From JADGHX01 sp040255575 (GTDB taxonomy: Bacteria > Pseudomonadota > Gammaproteobacteria > Steroidobacterales > Steroidobacteraceae): 29,198 nt of DNA. Position 1 is the stretch's first letter. The number at the start of each line of letters is the position of its first letter. The stretch is taken from contig JBDZVF010000019.1 of the NCBI GenBank assembly GCA_040255575.1, positions 1 to 29,198 of the forward strand, read 5' to 3'. Both the position numbers and the translations under genes were made by a program. Below are positions 16,337-24,288 of this stretch, piece after piece. The notes beneath the pieces are model-generated. The model worked only from the letters and a program-made list of their open reading frames with translations, made no database searches and was not told the origin of the DNA.

Positions 16337-16421
16337 TTTGCTTCTCCCCGGGCGTGCTCCAGCAAAGGAAACGGGGGCGCCGCGGCTGTGTTCCTGCTCG
16401 ATGCAGTATCCTGCGCGCCCG

Positions 16422-19085
16422 ATGCGCGAGTCCGGTTTACCAATCGATGAGGTGTTGCCGCAGTTACGAGCGGCGCTGGGGAGTCACCGAAGCGTGGTCC
16501 TGCAGGCGCCGCCCGGCGCCGGCAAGAGTACCGTGGTTCCGCTCGCGCTGCTCGATGAGCCTTGGGTGCGCGGCAAGCGCTTGATCATGCTGGAGCCGCG
16601 GCGACTCGCCGCGCGGGCGGTCGCGCAGAGAATGGCGACGTCGCTACGCGAGAGCGTGGGGCAGACGGTCGGTTACCGCATGCGGCTCGACACGCAGGTG
16701 TCGAAGAGCACCCGTATCGAAGTCGTGACGGAGGGGGTGCTCACGCGGATGCTCCAGAGCGATCCATCGCTCGAAGGTGTCGCGGCCGTCCTCTTCGATG
16801 AATTTCACGAGCGAAGCCTGCAGGCGGATCTGGGCCTCGCGCTCGCGCTCGATGCGCGCGACACGCTGGCGCCGGATCTCAAGCTGATCGTGATGTCCGC
16901 GACGCTCGATGGCGAGCGTGTCGCGGCGTTGCTCGGCGATGCGCCGATCGTCAGCGCGCAGGGGCGCATGTTCCCGGTGGAAACACGTTTTGCGGGGAAG
17001 AGTGCGCCGCTGCTGCCGGATGCCACCGCGCCGCGCGGCACGCAGGAGTCACCCGAGCGTGTAGTCGCGCAGATCGTTCTGAAGGCGCTCGACGAGGAGC
17101 CCGGCGACGTGCTGGTGTTCCTGCCAGGTGCGCGTGAGATCCGGCGGGTGCAGTCGTTGCTCGAAGAGCGGCTTTCCGCCGGCGGCGGCCGCTCGGGCAG
17201 CGAATCTGCCGGCGCGCCGCGGGCGGTCACCCGCGTGACGGTGTTGCCGCTGTTCGGCGATCTCTCGGCGAGCGAGCAGGATGCGGCGCTCGCGCCCGCG
17301 GCGAGTGGCACTCGCAAGGTTGTGCTCGCGACGAACATCGCCGAAACGAGCCTCACCATTCCGGGCGTGCGCATCGTCGTCGATTCGGGGCTCGTGCGAC
17401 GCTCGGTCTTCGATCCATCGACTGGCATGAGTCGGCTGGAAACACAGCGGATCTCGCGCGCTTCGGCCGATCAGCGGCAGGGCCGCGCCGGCCGCGTCGA
17501 GTCGGGCGTTTGCTATCGCGCCTGGAGCGAGGGTGCGCAACGCAGCCTCGCTCCGTTTTCACCGCCGGAGATCACGGATGCCGATCTCACCCCGCTAGCG
17601 CTGGACCTTGCGAACTGGGGCGTGCGCGATGCGTCCGAGCTGCGCTGGCTGGACGTTCCGCCCACCGCCATGCTGGCGAGCGCGCGAGATCTGCTAGCCC
17701 ATCTCGGGGCGCTCGATCACCAGGGGCGCATCACGCCGCATGGTCGGGAGATGGCGGCGCTCGGCGTTCACCCAAGGCTCGCGCATATGCTGCTTCGAGC
17801 GCTGCAGTTCGGCGCATTGCGGATGGCTGCGGATCTCGCAGCACTGCTTTCCGAGCGCGACCTGCTACGCGGCGCCCCCGGCTCGCGCGATACCGACGTG
17901 CGTTCGCGCCTGGATGTCTTCCGCACCGAGCGCGCCCCGCCCGGAGTGGATGGGGGCGCGTTTCAGCGCGCGAAGAAAATGTCGCGCGATCTGTACCGCC
18001 GCCTATCTGACCGACGCGATGGCGCTATGGATGCTCGCGCAGCCTCGGGTGGACCCGGCGCCAACCATGCAGGCACGGGCTCGCGCCGGCGCGGTGATGA
18101 GGTCGACGCCGGGGTGCTGCTCGCGCTCGCCTACCCCGATCGCATCGGCCGCCGCCGCGCCGGGGGCGAGGCGCGTTACACGCTCGCCAATGGCCGGGGC
18201 GCGCATTTCGCCGATTCGCAAAGCCTCGGCCGCCAGGATCTCATCGTCGCGGTCGACCTCGATGATCGCGAGCGGGACGCGCGCATCCTGCTCGCCGCGC
18301 CGCTCGCTCGTGCGGATCTGGAAAAGCACTTCGCCGATCGGCTCGAACGCACCGAATCCGTCGAATGGAGCTCGCGCGATCAGGCTGTGATCGCCCGCCG
18401 CGTCGTACGCCTGGGCGCCGCCATTCTCGAGGAGCAGCCACTACCCGAAATCCCCACCGAGGCCGCGCGCGCCGCCATGCTCGCGGGCGCCCGCGAGCTC
18501 GGCATCGCTGCATTCAACTGGACGCGCGATGCGCGCGACCTCCAGGCCCGCATCGAGTTCGCACGCAAACACGCCGCAGACGCCAGCGCCTGGCCCGCGG
18601 TCGACGACGCCTCACTCGCCGCATCTTTCGACGAATGGCTCGCCCCCTGGCTCGACGGCATCACCCGCAAGGAACACCTCTCGCGAATCTCCCTCACCGA
18701 AGCGCTGCGGGCCCTGCTCCCGTGGGATCAGCAACGCAAGCTCGATGAGCTGGCTCCAACGCACCTGCGAGTACCCACCGGTTCCAACATCCGTATCGAC
18801 TATCTCGATGAGAGCGCCCCGGTCGTCGCCGTGCGGCTGCAGGAAGTGTTCGGCCTCGAGACAACACCGATGATCGCCGGCGGCCGCGTGCCGATTACTT
18901 TCAAGTTGCTTTCACCCGCGCAGCGGCCCGTGCAGGTGACGCGGGATCTCGCCGGCTTCTGGCGCGGCAGCTATGCAGACGTTCGCAAGGACATGCGCGG
19001 CCGCTATCCCAAGCACTACTGGCCAGAGAATCCGCTGGAAGCGGAGCCGGTCCGAGGCGTCCGCCGCAAGCCGAGCGGGACCTGA
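16422..19085 (+). CDS. hrpB: ATP-dependent RNA helicase HrpB
   Basis: From ATG 16422 the protein is 887 aa. Motifs in order: LPIDEVLPQL then Walker A GAGKST at residues 32-37, LEPRRLAARAVAQRM (Ia), the DEAH-like DEFH at 126-129, SATLDGERV (III), DVLVFLPGAREI (IV), ATNIAETSLTIPGVRIVVDSG (V) and QRQGRAGR (VI). The C-terminal half includes ALAYPDRIGRRR and the HrpB domain end (LPWDQQRKLDELAPTHLRVPTGSNIRIDY). Members are DExH-box ATPases on RNA; the exact role of HrpB is open. An ATG at 16401 is in frame and would add seven residues; an upstream frame overlaps ypfJ and is unlikely. A Gly/Arg-rich insert (AASGGPGANHAGTGSRRRGD) interrupts the middle, where the family is usually shorter. A stable hairpin follows (19207-19226). 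Confidence 0.93.
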   Translation: MRESGLPIDEVLPQLRAALGSHRSVVLQAPPGAGKSTVVPLALLDEPWVRGKRLIMLEPRRLAARAVAQRMATSLRESVGQTVGYRMRLDTQVSKSTRIEVVTEGVLTRMLQSDPSLEGVAAVLFDEFHERSLQADLGLALALDARDTLAPDLKLIVMSATLDGERVAALLGDAPIVSAQGRMFPVETRFAGKSAPLLPDATAPRGTQESPERVVAQIVLKALDEEPGDVLVFLPGAREIRRVQSLLEERLSAGGGRSGSESAGAPRAVTRVTVLPLFGDLSASEQDAALAPAASGTRKVVLATNIAETSLTIPGVRIVVDSGLVRRSVFDPSTGMSRLETQRISRASADQRQGRAGRVESGVCYRAWSEGAQRSLAPFSPPEITDADLTPLALDLANWGVRDASELRWLDVPPTAMLASARDLLAHLGALDHQGRITPHGREMAALGVHPRLAHMLLRALQFGALRMAADLAALLSERDLLRGAPGSRDTDVRSRLDVFRTERAPPGVDGGAFQRAKKMSRDLYRRLSDRRDGAMDARAASGGPGANHAGTGSRRRGDEVDAGVLLALAYPDRIGRRRAGGEARYTLANGRGAHFADSQSLGRQDLIVAVDLDDRERDARILLAAPLARADLEKHFADRLERTESVEWSSRDQAVIARRVVRLGAAILEEQPLPEIPTEAARAAMLAGARELGIAAFNWTRDARDLQARIEFARKHAADASAWPAVDDASLAASFDEWLAPWLDGITRKEHLSRISLTEALRALLPWDQQRKLDELAPTHLRVPTGSNIRIDYLDESAPVVAVRLQEVFGLETTPMIAGGRVPITFKLLSPAQRPVQVTRDLAGFWRGSYADVRKDMRGRYPKHYWPENPLEAEPVRGVRRKPSGT

Positions 19086-19206
19086 ACGTAGGACAACACC
19101 GACGCCACAACGGGCGGTTCGCCGCTACCCGCAAGCTCGCCGCGCGCGCAGAGTCACAACCGTAGAGCAAGCACTTGTCCCAACAGCAGGCGCTCGCACT
19201 ACTACC

Positions 19207-19226
19207 GGGGCCGCGAAAGCGGCCCC
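19207..19226 (+). terminator. GC-rich hairpin with GAAA loop after hrpB
   Basis: ggggccgc (19207-19214), loop gaaa, gcggcccc (19219-19226): eight perfect GC pairs with a GNRA loop. It lies 120 bp after hrpB and before the MFS gene. The following aactcattt is only weakly T-rich, so the hairpin is certain but terminator activity is not. Confidence 0.5.
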
Positions 19227-19272
19227 AACTCATTTATGATGGTCCTCTTTCGCGCCATCAGGTCTTGCGCCC

Positions 19273-20520
19273 TTGTCTGAATCCGCTGTGCCCGCCGCGC
19301 GTCCCGCCAGCGCGCTGAGCCACCCCGGCTTTCGCATTTTTTTCTTCTGCGTCGCTGCCGTCATGACGGCGGATTTCTGCGAGCACGTGATCAGCTACTG
19401 GGTGCTGTACGAGAAGTTTCAGTCCACGTGGCTCGCGGGCTTCGCGGTGATCTCACACTGGCTTCCCTTCCTGCTGCTGTCGATTCCGTCGGGAGCGCTG
19501 GGTGATCGTTTCGATACACGGCGAATCATCCAGATTGGCATGGTGGTGTTTGCGAGTGTGTCGATCGCGTGGGGCGTGCTGTTTCTCACCGGCAAGCTGC
19601 AGATGTGGCACGCGTGCGTGCTTCTGGTCGTGCACGGCATGGCGGGCGTGCTTTGGAACCCGGCGACGCAGCTTCTGCTGTACGACATGGTCGGACCGTC
19701 GCAGCTTCCGAGCGCCGTGCGGCTGGTCGCGACGGCGCGAAACCTCGGCATGCTGGCTGGGCCGGCGGTGGGAACGGGGCTGCTGCATCTCGGCCCCTCG
19801 ACGGGCATCTTCCTTAACGCCCTCATTTACCTGCCCATGATCCTGTGGCTGTGGAAGGCACCATACGGCCCCCGTTTCCGCAAGGACGCGTCCGCGCCCG
19901 TTCGCCCGATCAAGGGCATCGCAGACATCGTCGATACGCTGCGCACCGTGGCGTCGAATCGCACGCTCCTGTCGATGACGCTGCTCGCCGGCGGCGCGTC
20001 GCTGTTCATCGGCAACGCGTATCAGGCTCAGATGCCGGAGCTTGCGCACGATCTCGGGCAAGGCCAGGCGAACTACATGTACACGCTGCTGATCGGTGCG
20101 GATGCGCTCGGGGCGATCCTCGCGGCGGTAGTGCTGGAGTCGCGGGGTTTTCTGCCGCTCACGCCGCGCACGGCGCTCGTTCTCGCGATGGTGTGGTGTT
20201 GCGCACTCGCGGGTTTTGCGATGTCGACTTTTTACCCGCTCGCAGTTGCGCTGCTGGTGGTGGCCGGTTTCATGGAATTGTCCTTCAACTCCATGGCGCA
20301 AGCCCTCGTGCAGTTAAACGCGCCACTGCAGATGCGCGGACGCATCGTGGGTGTATTCGTGATGTCCGCTCTGGGCATGCGCACATTCAGCGGCGTGACC
20401 GTCGGGGTCATCGGCTCGCTGATCGGCGTGCATTATTCCCTCTCGCTCGCCGCCGCCGTGTTGCTCGCGGGGTTGCTGGCGCTCTTCGTGAGCTTCACCC
20501 GCAGACCCAGCCGAGCGTAA
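19273..20520 (+). CDS. MFS transporter (MFS_3 / EntS-like exporter)
   Basis: The 415-aa product begins at a TTG at 19273 (an in-frame GTG at 19288 is possible). About 12 hydrophobic segments are visible, starting FFFCVAAVMTADFCEHVISY. The loop-2/3 MFS signature follows the second segment (GALGDRFDTRRIIQIGMVVF), and the second half has GAILAAVVLESRG and APLQMRGRIVGVFVMSALGM. This is the MFS_3 class with the enterobactin exporter EntS and other drug exporters. It is a proton-driven inner-membrane exporter by family; the substrate is unknown. It follows the hrpB hairpin and is followed 130 bp later by a small membrane peptide gene. Confidence 0.9.
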   Translation: MSESAVPAARPASALSHPGFRIFFFCVAAVMTADFCEHVISYWVLYEKFQSTWLAGFAVISHWLPFLLLSIPSGALGDRFDTRRIIQIGMVVFASVSIAWGVLFLTGKLQMWHACVLLVVHGMAGVLWNPATQLLLYDMVGPSQLPSAVRLVATARNLGMLAGPAVGTGLLHLGPSTGIFLNALIYLPMILWLWKAPYGPRFRKDASAPVRPIKGIADIVDTLRTVASNRTLLSMTLLAGGASLFIGNAYQAQMPELAHDLGQGQANYMYTLLIGADALGAILAAVVLESRGFLPLTPRTALVLAMVWCCALAGFAMSTFYPLAVALLVVAGFMELSFNSMAQALVQLNAPLQMRGRIVGVFVMSALGMRTFSGVTVGVIGSLIGVHYSLSLAAAVLLAGLLALFVSFTRRPSRA

Positions 20521-20649
20521 TGATCGAGCGGGCTTCCGGTTCCGGAATGCCTGAAAAATAAGTATTCCCGCGCTCCGGCCATCGCCGCCGGATGGGCATG
20601 CCGATTGCTTTGGCTGTGCTACTGAACAGATTCAGCGGGAGATTCCATC

Positions 20650-20763
20650 GTGGCTGCGCGTTTGAAAGAGCAGGCGGGAAAAGTAGGTTGGATCCTCTTG
20701 TGGCTACTGGGCGTGCCCATTCCGATCCTCATCATCCTGTTCCTGATCCGCGGCTGCACCTGA
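20650..20763 (+). CDS. Small membrane protein, 37 aa
   Basis: A GTG at 20650 with GGGAG about 8 nt upstream opens a 37-aa frame to TGA 20761-20763: a short charged head (VAARLKEQAGKVG), then a single membrane helix WILLWLLGVPIPILIILFLI and a short RGCT tail. The codon use and the clean amphiphilic design support a real peptide; a longer frame across the same bases (20592-20789) is not protein-like. The BON lipoprotein starts 32 bp later with its own GGAGG. Single-span peptides next to stress lipoproteins occur in several proteobacteria, but I cannot name this one's function. Confidence 0.65.
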   Translation: MAARLKEQAGKVGWILLWLLGVPIPILIILFLIRGCT

Positions 20764-20795
20764 TTCAACCGAAACTCGAGCGGAGGTAGGCAAGT

Positions 20796-21344
20796 ATGAA
20801 AAGCAGACTCCTGACCCTGATCGTGGCGACCGTGGCGATGCTCGCCATGGCCGCGTGCTCGGCGACGCGCACATCGCGCAGCACGGGCGAAACCCTGGAC
20901 GATGCGACAATCACGGCGAAAGTGAAGACGGCCCTGGCGCGTGATCCGGCCACGAGTGCCTTCCGCATCAATGTCGACTCCTATCGTGGCGAAGTGCAGC
21001 TCAACGGCTTCGTCGAAACGGCTGACATGAAATCCGCGGCGACACGCGTTGCGAAATCCGTGGACGGGGTGAAGAAGGTGTCGAACAACCTGGAAGTGAG
21101 CTCCGGCGAGCGCTCGGCCGGTGAAGCCGTGGATGACGGCGTCATCACCGCCAAAGTGAAAGCCGCGCTCGTCTCCGATCCAAACGTCGCCGCGCGTGAT
21201 GTGAACGTCGAGACGCGCGAAGGCGTGGTGCAGTTGGCGGGCTTCGTCGACAGCAGCGCGCAGAAGTCGAAAGCGAGCGAAGTGACTCGCCGCGTTGCCG
21301 GTGTGAAGGAAGTGGACAACCAGTTGGAAGTGAAGCAGCGCTGA
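20796..21344 (+). CDS. BON-domain lipoprotein (OsmY-like)
   Basis: The 182-aa product has a lipoprotein signal (LIVATVAMLAMAAC, Cys21) and two BON domains: one at about residues 37-100 (DDATITAKVKTALARDP ... VKKVSNNLEV) and a second at about 112-180 (DDGVITAKVKAALVSDP ... VKEVDNQLEV). BON domains bind phospholipid surfaces and are typical of periplasmic stress proteins such as OsmY. GGAGGT lies 8 nt before the ATG, the best Shine-Dalgarno on the plus strand here. A strong intrinsic terminator follows at 21393-21424, so this gene ends the transcript. Confidence 0.93.
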   Translation: MKSRLLTLIVATVAMLAMAACSATRTSRSTGETLDDATITAKVKTALARDPATSAFRINVDSYRGEVQLNGFVETADMKSAATRVAKSVDGVKKVSNNLEVSSGERSAGEAVDDGVITAKVKAALVSDPNVAARDVNVETREGVVQLAGFVDSSAQKSKASEVTRRVAGVKEVDNQLEVKQR

Positions 21345-21392
21345 ATGCGCCACCGCCGGGCGTTCGAGCTCTCGAGCGCGCTGCGATGAATG

Positions 21393-21424
21393 AAGAAGCC
21401 CGGCGCGAGCCGGGCTTCTTTTAT
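21393..21424 (+). terminator. Rho-independent terminator after BON gene
   Basis: aagaagcccggc (21393-21404), loop gcga, gccgggcttctt (21409-21420): 12 perfect pairs with a GNRA-type loop, then tttta counting the end of the stem. It lies 48 bp after the BON gene stop. Confidence 0.92.
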
Positions 21425-21467
21425 GGCCGTGAGTTGTGAGTTGAGCGCTGGTTTGCGCGGTCGCTAT

Positions 21468-21503
21468 TGCGAGGGCTGCTTACCAACGGTCTCGCAAGCA
21501 GCC
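21468..21503 (+). other. Interleaved inverted repeats, possible H-type pseudoknot
   Basis: TGCGAG (21468-21473) pairs with CTCGCA (21491-21496), and GGCTGCT (21474-21480) pairs with AGCAGCC (21497-21503). The order A, B, A', B' allows a pseudoknot or two mutually exclusive hairpins. It sits in the ~180-bp gap between the BON terminator and gst (minus). The rest of the gap holds no gene. It may be chance in GC-rich DNA. Confidence 0.3.
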
Positions 21504-21574
21504 TGTTTCCGCTTCGTAGAGTACTAACTTCCTACCGACCGCGCCGCGCTGGCAGCATGCGCGCGCATGGCAGG

Positions 21575-21591
21575 CCGGTCACACTGACCGG
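21575..21591 (-). terminator. Hairpin 3' of the GST gene
   Basis: ccggtca (21575-21581), loop cac, tgaccgg (21585-21591) form 7 perfect pairs 14 bp past the gst stop on the minus strand. A 14-nt palindrome catgcgcgcgcatg lies just beyond. No T tract follows, so termination is plausible but weakly supported. Confidence 0.4.
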
Positions 21592-21604
21592 GCGGGCGAC
21601 GCTA

Positions 21605-22210
21605 TTACTTCAACCCTTCCCCCCGCAACGCCTGGTCGACCGACGGGCGCGCGCCCACGCGCTGATGCAGCGCCTGCAGCTTCGGCCACTTACCCAGATC
21701 GATCTTCAGATGACCGAACCAGCCAAGGATCACGAACAGGTACGCGTCCGCAACCGTGAACTGCTCGCCCATGAGGTAGCTGCGCGAGCCGAGCGCATTC
21801 TCCAGCCAGTCGAGTCGCCGCGTGAGATTCGCGCGGGCGAAGCTCTTCACTTCCTCGGGGTTGTTCGGCCCGAAGAGCGGCGAGACGTTCTTGTGAATCT
21901 CCGAGTTCACGAACGCGAGCCACTCGACCAGTCGCGAGCGCTCGAGCGTGCCCGCGGGCGGCGCCAGTTTCGCTTCCGGCTTGAGATCCGCGATGTACTG
22001 AAGCACGGCCACGTTCTCCGTGAGCACCTGCCCGTCATCGAGCCGCAGTGCCGGCACATAGCCCTTGCTGTTCACCTGGTTGAAGTCTTCGCCGGTGCTC
22101 GTCTTCTTGGTGACGCGATCGATCCCGGTCGCTTCGAACTTCACGCCCACCTCGCAAAGGGCAATGTAGGAGGCGAGCGAGCAGGCGCCCTTCAGGTAAT
22201 ACAGTTTCAT
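21605..22210 (-). CDS. Glutathione S-transferase, beta class (GstA-like)
   Basis: The 201-aa product is full length and starts MKLYYLKGACSLASYIAL, with the beta-class catalytic Cys10. The thioredoxin-fold end has NSKGYVPALRLDDGQVLTENVAVLQYIAD (about residues 47-75; Pro53 cis region), and the helical C-terminus has the N-capping box GEQFTVADAYLFVI near residue 149. The beta class conjugates glutathione to electrophiles and can reduce disulfides in the cytosol. A GGGAG lies 5 nt before the ATG. It diverges from the Uma2 gene across ~190 bp that should hold both promoters. Confidence 0.94.
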   Translation of the reverse strand: MKLYYLKGACSLASYIALCEVGVKFEATGIDRVTKKTSTGEDFNQVNSKGYVPALRLDDGQVLTENVAVLQYIADLKPEAKLAPPAGTLERSRLVEWLAFVNSEIHKNVSPLFGPNNPEEVKSFARANLTRRLDWLENALGSRSYLMGEQFTVADAYLFVILGWFGHLKIDLGKWPKLQALHQRVGARPSVDQALRGEGLK

Positions 22211-22400
22211 GGCGATCTCCCATCAGCGGTGTTTCCCGTACCGGCATGCTAGCGACCTCACGCTCGTTCGCAAGCCGTGCGTGCGGTGCGGCCATTACTG
22301 CGCGAATCCGCCACATTTGCACGAAGCCTTTCGAGCGACGGATCGATAGCATTTGTGGCGTGAATTTTTGGCATTAGACTCGCGCCATCCAGGGGAAATC

Positions 22401-22973
22401 ATGAGTTACGCCATGGAGCAGGGGCCGCGACCGCACCGGATCACCGTCGCCGAGTTCATTCGGATGGACGAGCTCGGGCTGCTCGCACCCGAAGCGCGTG
22501 TCGAGTTGATCGAAGGAGTGATCGTCGACATGGCACCGATCGGGCCGATGCATGCCAGGGATGTGGCGATCATCGCGGAGCGTCTTATTCTCGCCGCGCA
22601 TGGGCAGGCGATCGTGCGTGCGCAGAGTCCGGTGCAGCTGAGTGACACCACCATGCCGCAACCGGATATTGCAGTGGTGAAGTATCAGCAGGATCACTAC
22701 GCGACGAATCACCCCATGCCCGCGGACGTACTGCTCGTCGTGGAGGTGACGGACAGCTCCGCCGACTACGATCTCGGCAGGAAGCTCAAGCTCTACGCAC
22801 GCCACGGTATCCAGGAAGTGTGGGTCCTCGACGTGCAGGCGGACACGCTGCATCTCTTCCGATCGAGAACCGAAGTCGGTTATCGCGAGGAGATCACCAC
22901 GAAGAATCCCGGCGTCCTGCCGGTGTCCTCGCTGGGCCTGACAGTCGACCTGTCAGGCCTCACGCGAGCGTAG
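22401..22973 (+). CDS. Uma2 family PD-(D/E)XK endonuclease (DUF820)
   Basis: From ATG 22401 (AGGGG 6 nt upstream) the product is 190 aa. The family blocks are visible: ITVAEFIRMDELGLLAPEARVELIEGVIVDM (Glu of the core, residues ~14-44), PQPDIAVV (the Asp, ~93), LLVVEVTDSSADYDLGRKLKLYARHGI (E-x-T and the Lys of the DEXK core, ~113-140) and EVWVLDVQADTLHLF. The fold is of the restriction-endonuclease type; most members are orphans, common in cyanobacteria and scattered elsewhere, so horizontal gain is possible. There is no modification methylase next to it. A TTG at 22353 would extend it but lacks a Shine-Dalgarno. TTGTGG and TAGACT (16 bp apart, 22353 and 22375) are a weak promoter candidate. 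Confidence 0.9.
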   Translation: MSYAMEQGPRPHRITVAEFIRMDELGLLAPEARVELIEGVIVDMAPIGPMHARDVAIIAERLILAAHGQAIVRAQSPVQLSDTTMPQPDIAVVKYQQDHYATNHPMPADVLLVVEVTDSSADYDLGRKLKLYARHGIQEVWVLDVQADTLHLFRSRTEVGYREEITTKNPGVLPVSSLGLTVDLSGLTRA

Positions 22974-23006
22974 TCAAACCCCCGGCGCGCTGGGGCCCCT
23001 GATACA

Positions 23007-24116
23007 TCACATGCGGATCACGATCTTGCCGAGGAACTCTCCCGACTCCATCAGCTGATACGCCGTGTCGGCGTTCTTGAAATCGACCACCTTGTCGATC
23101 ACCGGCTTGATCTTGTGTTGGACGACGAAAGCGTTCATCGCCTCGAAGTTCTCGCGCGACCCGACATACATCCCGTTCACGGTGATGTTCCCGCCGAGGA
23201 GCGAGGGCGCCTGAATCGTGCCTCCAAAACCTCCGAGCCCGCCGATGAGCGCGATCTGCCCGCCGGGGCCGACCGCCGAGAGCGCTTTGGCGAGCGTGTC
23301 CTTGCCGCCCACTTCCAGAACGTGCTGCACGCCACCGCCGCCGGTGAGCTCGCGCACGGTCTTCTCCCAGTTTTCGTTGGTCTTGTAGTTCACGACGCCA
23401 AAGGCGCCGAGGGACTTCGCGCGCTTCAGTTTCTCGTCGCTCGAGCTCGTGATGATGGGCTTAGCCCCCGCCGCCACTGCGAACTGCAGCCCGAAGATCG
23501 AGACGCCACCGGTGCCCTCGAGCAGCACGTAGTCGCCCGGCTGCAGATGCCCGCGCGTGAAGAGGCCGTTGTAAGCGGTCACGCCCGCGCACGCGAGCGT
23601 TGCGGCCTCTTCGAACGAAAGGCCGGCTGGCATGGGGACCATGCTCTGCTCGTTCAGCACCACGTACTCGGAGAGCACGCCATCCACGGCACCGCCCAGT
23701 GACACGTCCGTGGCGTTACCGGTGGGGCGACCCTTGATCCAGTTCGGGAAGAAGATGGGCAGCACCTTGTCGCCGACCTTGAAGCGCGTGACACCCGGAC
23801 CCACCGCGGACACCACACCGGCCCCGTCGGACAGGGGCACGATCTGGCCGCGCGGCGGCATCGGGTAATTCCCTTGCATCACGGCGATGTCGCGCCGGTT
23901 CATCGAAGCCGCATGGATCTTGATCTGCACCTCGTGTGCGCCCGGCGTCGGCACGGGCACCTCCGCCAGCCGCAGCTTGAAGGTCGGGGCCTCCCCGTCT
24001 TTGTACAGCTGCCACTGCTTCTGAGTCGTTTGCGCGTTCACGGTCGTCGCTCCACCAAAGAACAGAATTGCCGCCGCCAACAGCGGGCCCATCGATGTCC
24101 GCATTGGATTTTTCAT
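23007..24116 (-). CDS. Medium-chain reductase/alcohol dehydrogenase family protein with apparent signal peptide
   Basis: From ATG 24116 the product is ~369 aa. Its first ~28 residues (MRTSMGPLLAAAILFFGGAT, then VNAQ) look like a cleavable signal peptide, which is odd for an NAD(P)H enzyme. The rest is a zinc-less MDR of the quinone-oxidoreductase type: VPVPTPGAHEVQIKIHAASMNRRD, GDKVLPIFFPNW, the family DGVLSEYVV segment, TLACAGVTAYNGLF and the nucleotide fold LLEGTGGVSIFGLQFAVAAGAK (GxGxxG-like), then ALIGGLGGFGG. The usual structural-zinc Cys cluster and catalytic Cys are absent. It probably reduces quinones or enoyl/carbonyl groups. It converges with the Uma2 gene (33 bp gap). A frame from 24212 extends upstream but is unlikely. 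Confidence 0.9.
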   Translation of the reverse strand: MKNPMRTSMGPLLAAAILFFGGATTVNAQTTQKQWQLYKDGEAPTFKLRLAEVPVPTPGAHEVQIKIHAASMNRRDIAVMQGNYPMPPRGQIVPLSDGAGVVSAVGPGVTRFKVGDKVLPIFFPNWIKGRPTGNATDVSLGGAVDGVLSEYVVLNEQSMVPMPAGLSFEEAATLACAGVTAYNGLFTRGHLQPGDYVLLEGTGGVSIFGLQFAVAAGAKPIITSSSDEKLKRAKSLGAFGVVNYKTNENWEKTVRELTGGGGVQHVLEVGGKDTLAKALSAVGPGGQIALIGGLGGFGGTIQAPSLLGGNITVNGMYVGSRENFEAMNAFVVQHKIKPVIDKVVDFKNADTAYQLMESGEFLGKIVIRM

Positions 24117-24272
24117 ATGATCCGAAGAGACCGCCCGATCGCCCGCGATCTTACCGCCCACCCCGGCATCACGCCCGCTCCGGACTGATACAAACCGCGC
24201 TCGCCGGCGCAATGGTTCTGCGTGGTGGCCCCGCTCACGAGCGCCAGCGAGTGCGAAATCCCGTGCGATTGA

Positions 24273-24285
24273 TACAATTCGCGCC
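24273..24285 (+). promoter_or_regulatory. Candidate promoter -10 and discriminator for the tRNA gene
   Basis: TACAAT (24273-24278) matches the -10 consensus at five of six positions, 11 bp before the tRNA. It is followed by a GC-rich discriminator (gcgcc, 24281-24285) as in stable-RNA promoters under stringent control. No good -35 is seen 16-18 bp upstream, so this is only likely. Confidence 0.45.
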
Positions 24286-24288
24286 GTT

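Noticed and set aside
20592..20789. 65-aa plus-strand frame over the small membrane peptide
   Set aside because: It has no Shine-Dalgarno and Arg/His/Pro-rich text; the GTG at 20650 in another frame fits far better.
22401..22973. Restriction-modification system around the Uma2 nuclease
   Set aside because: No methylase or specificity gene is next to it; the neighbours are a GST and a reductase.
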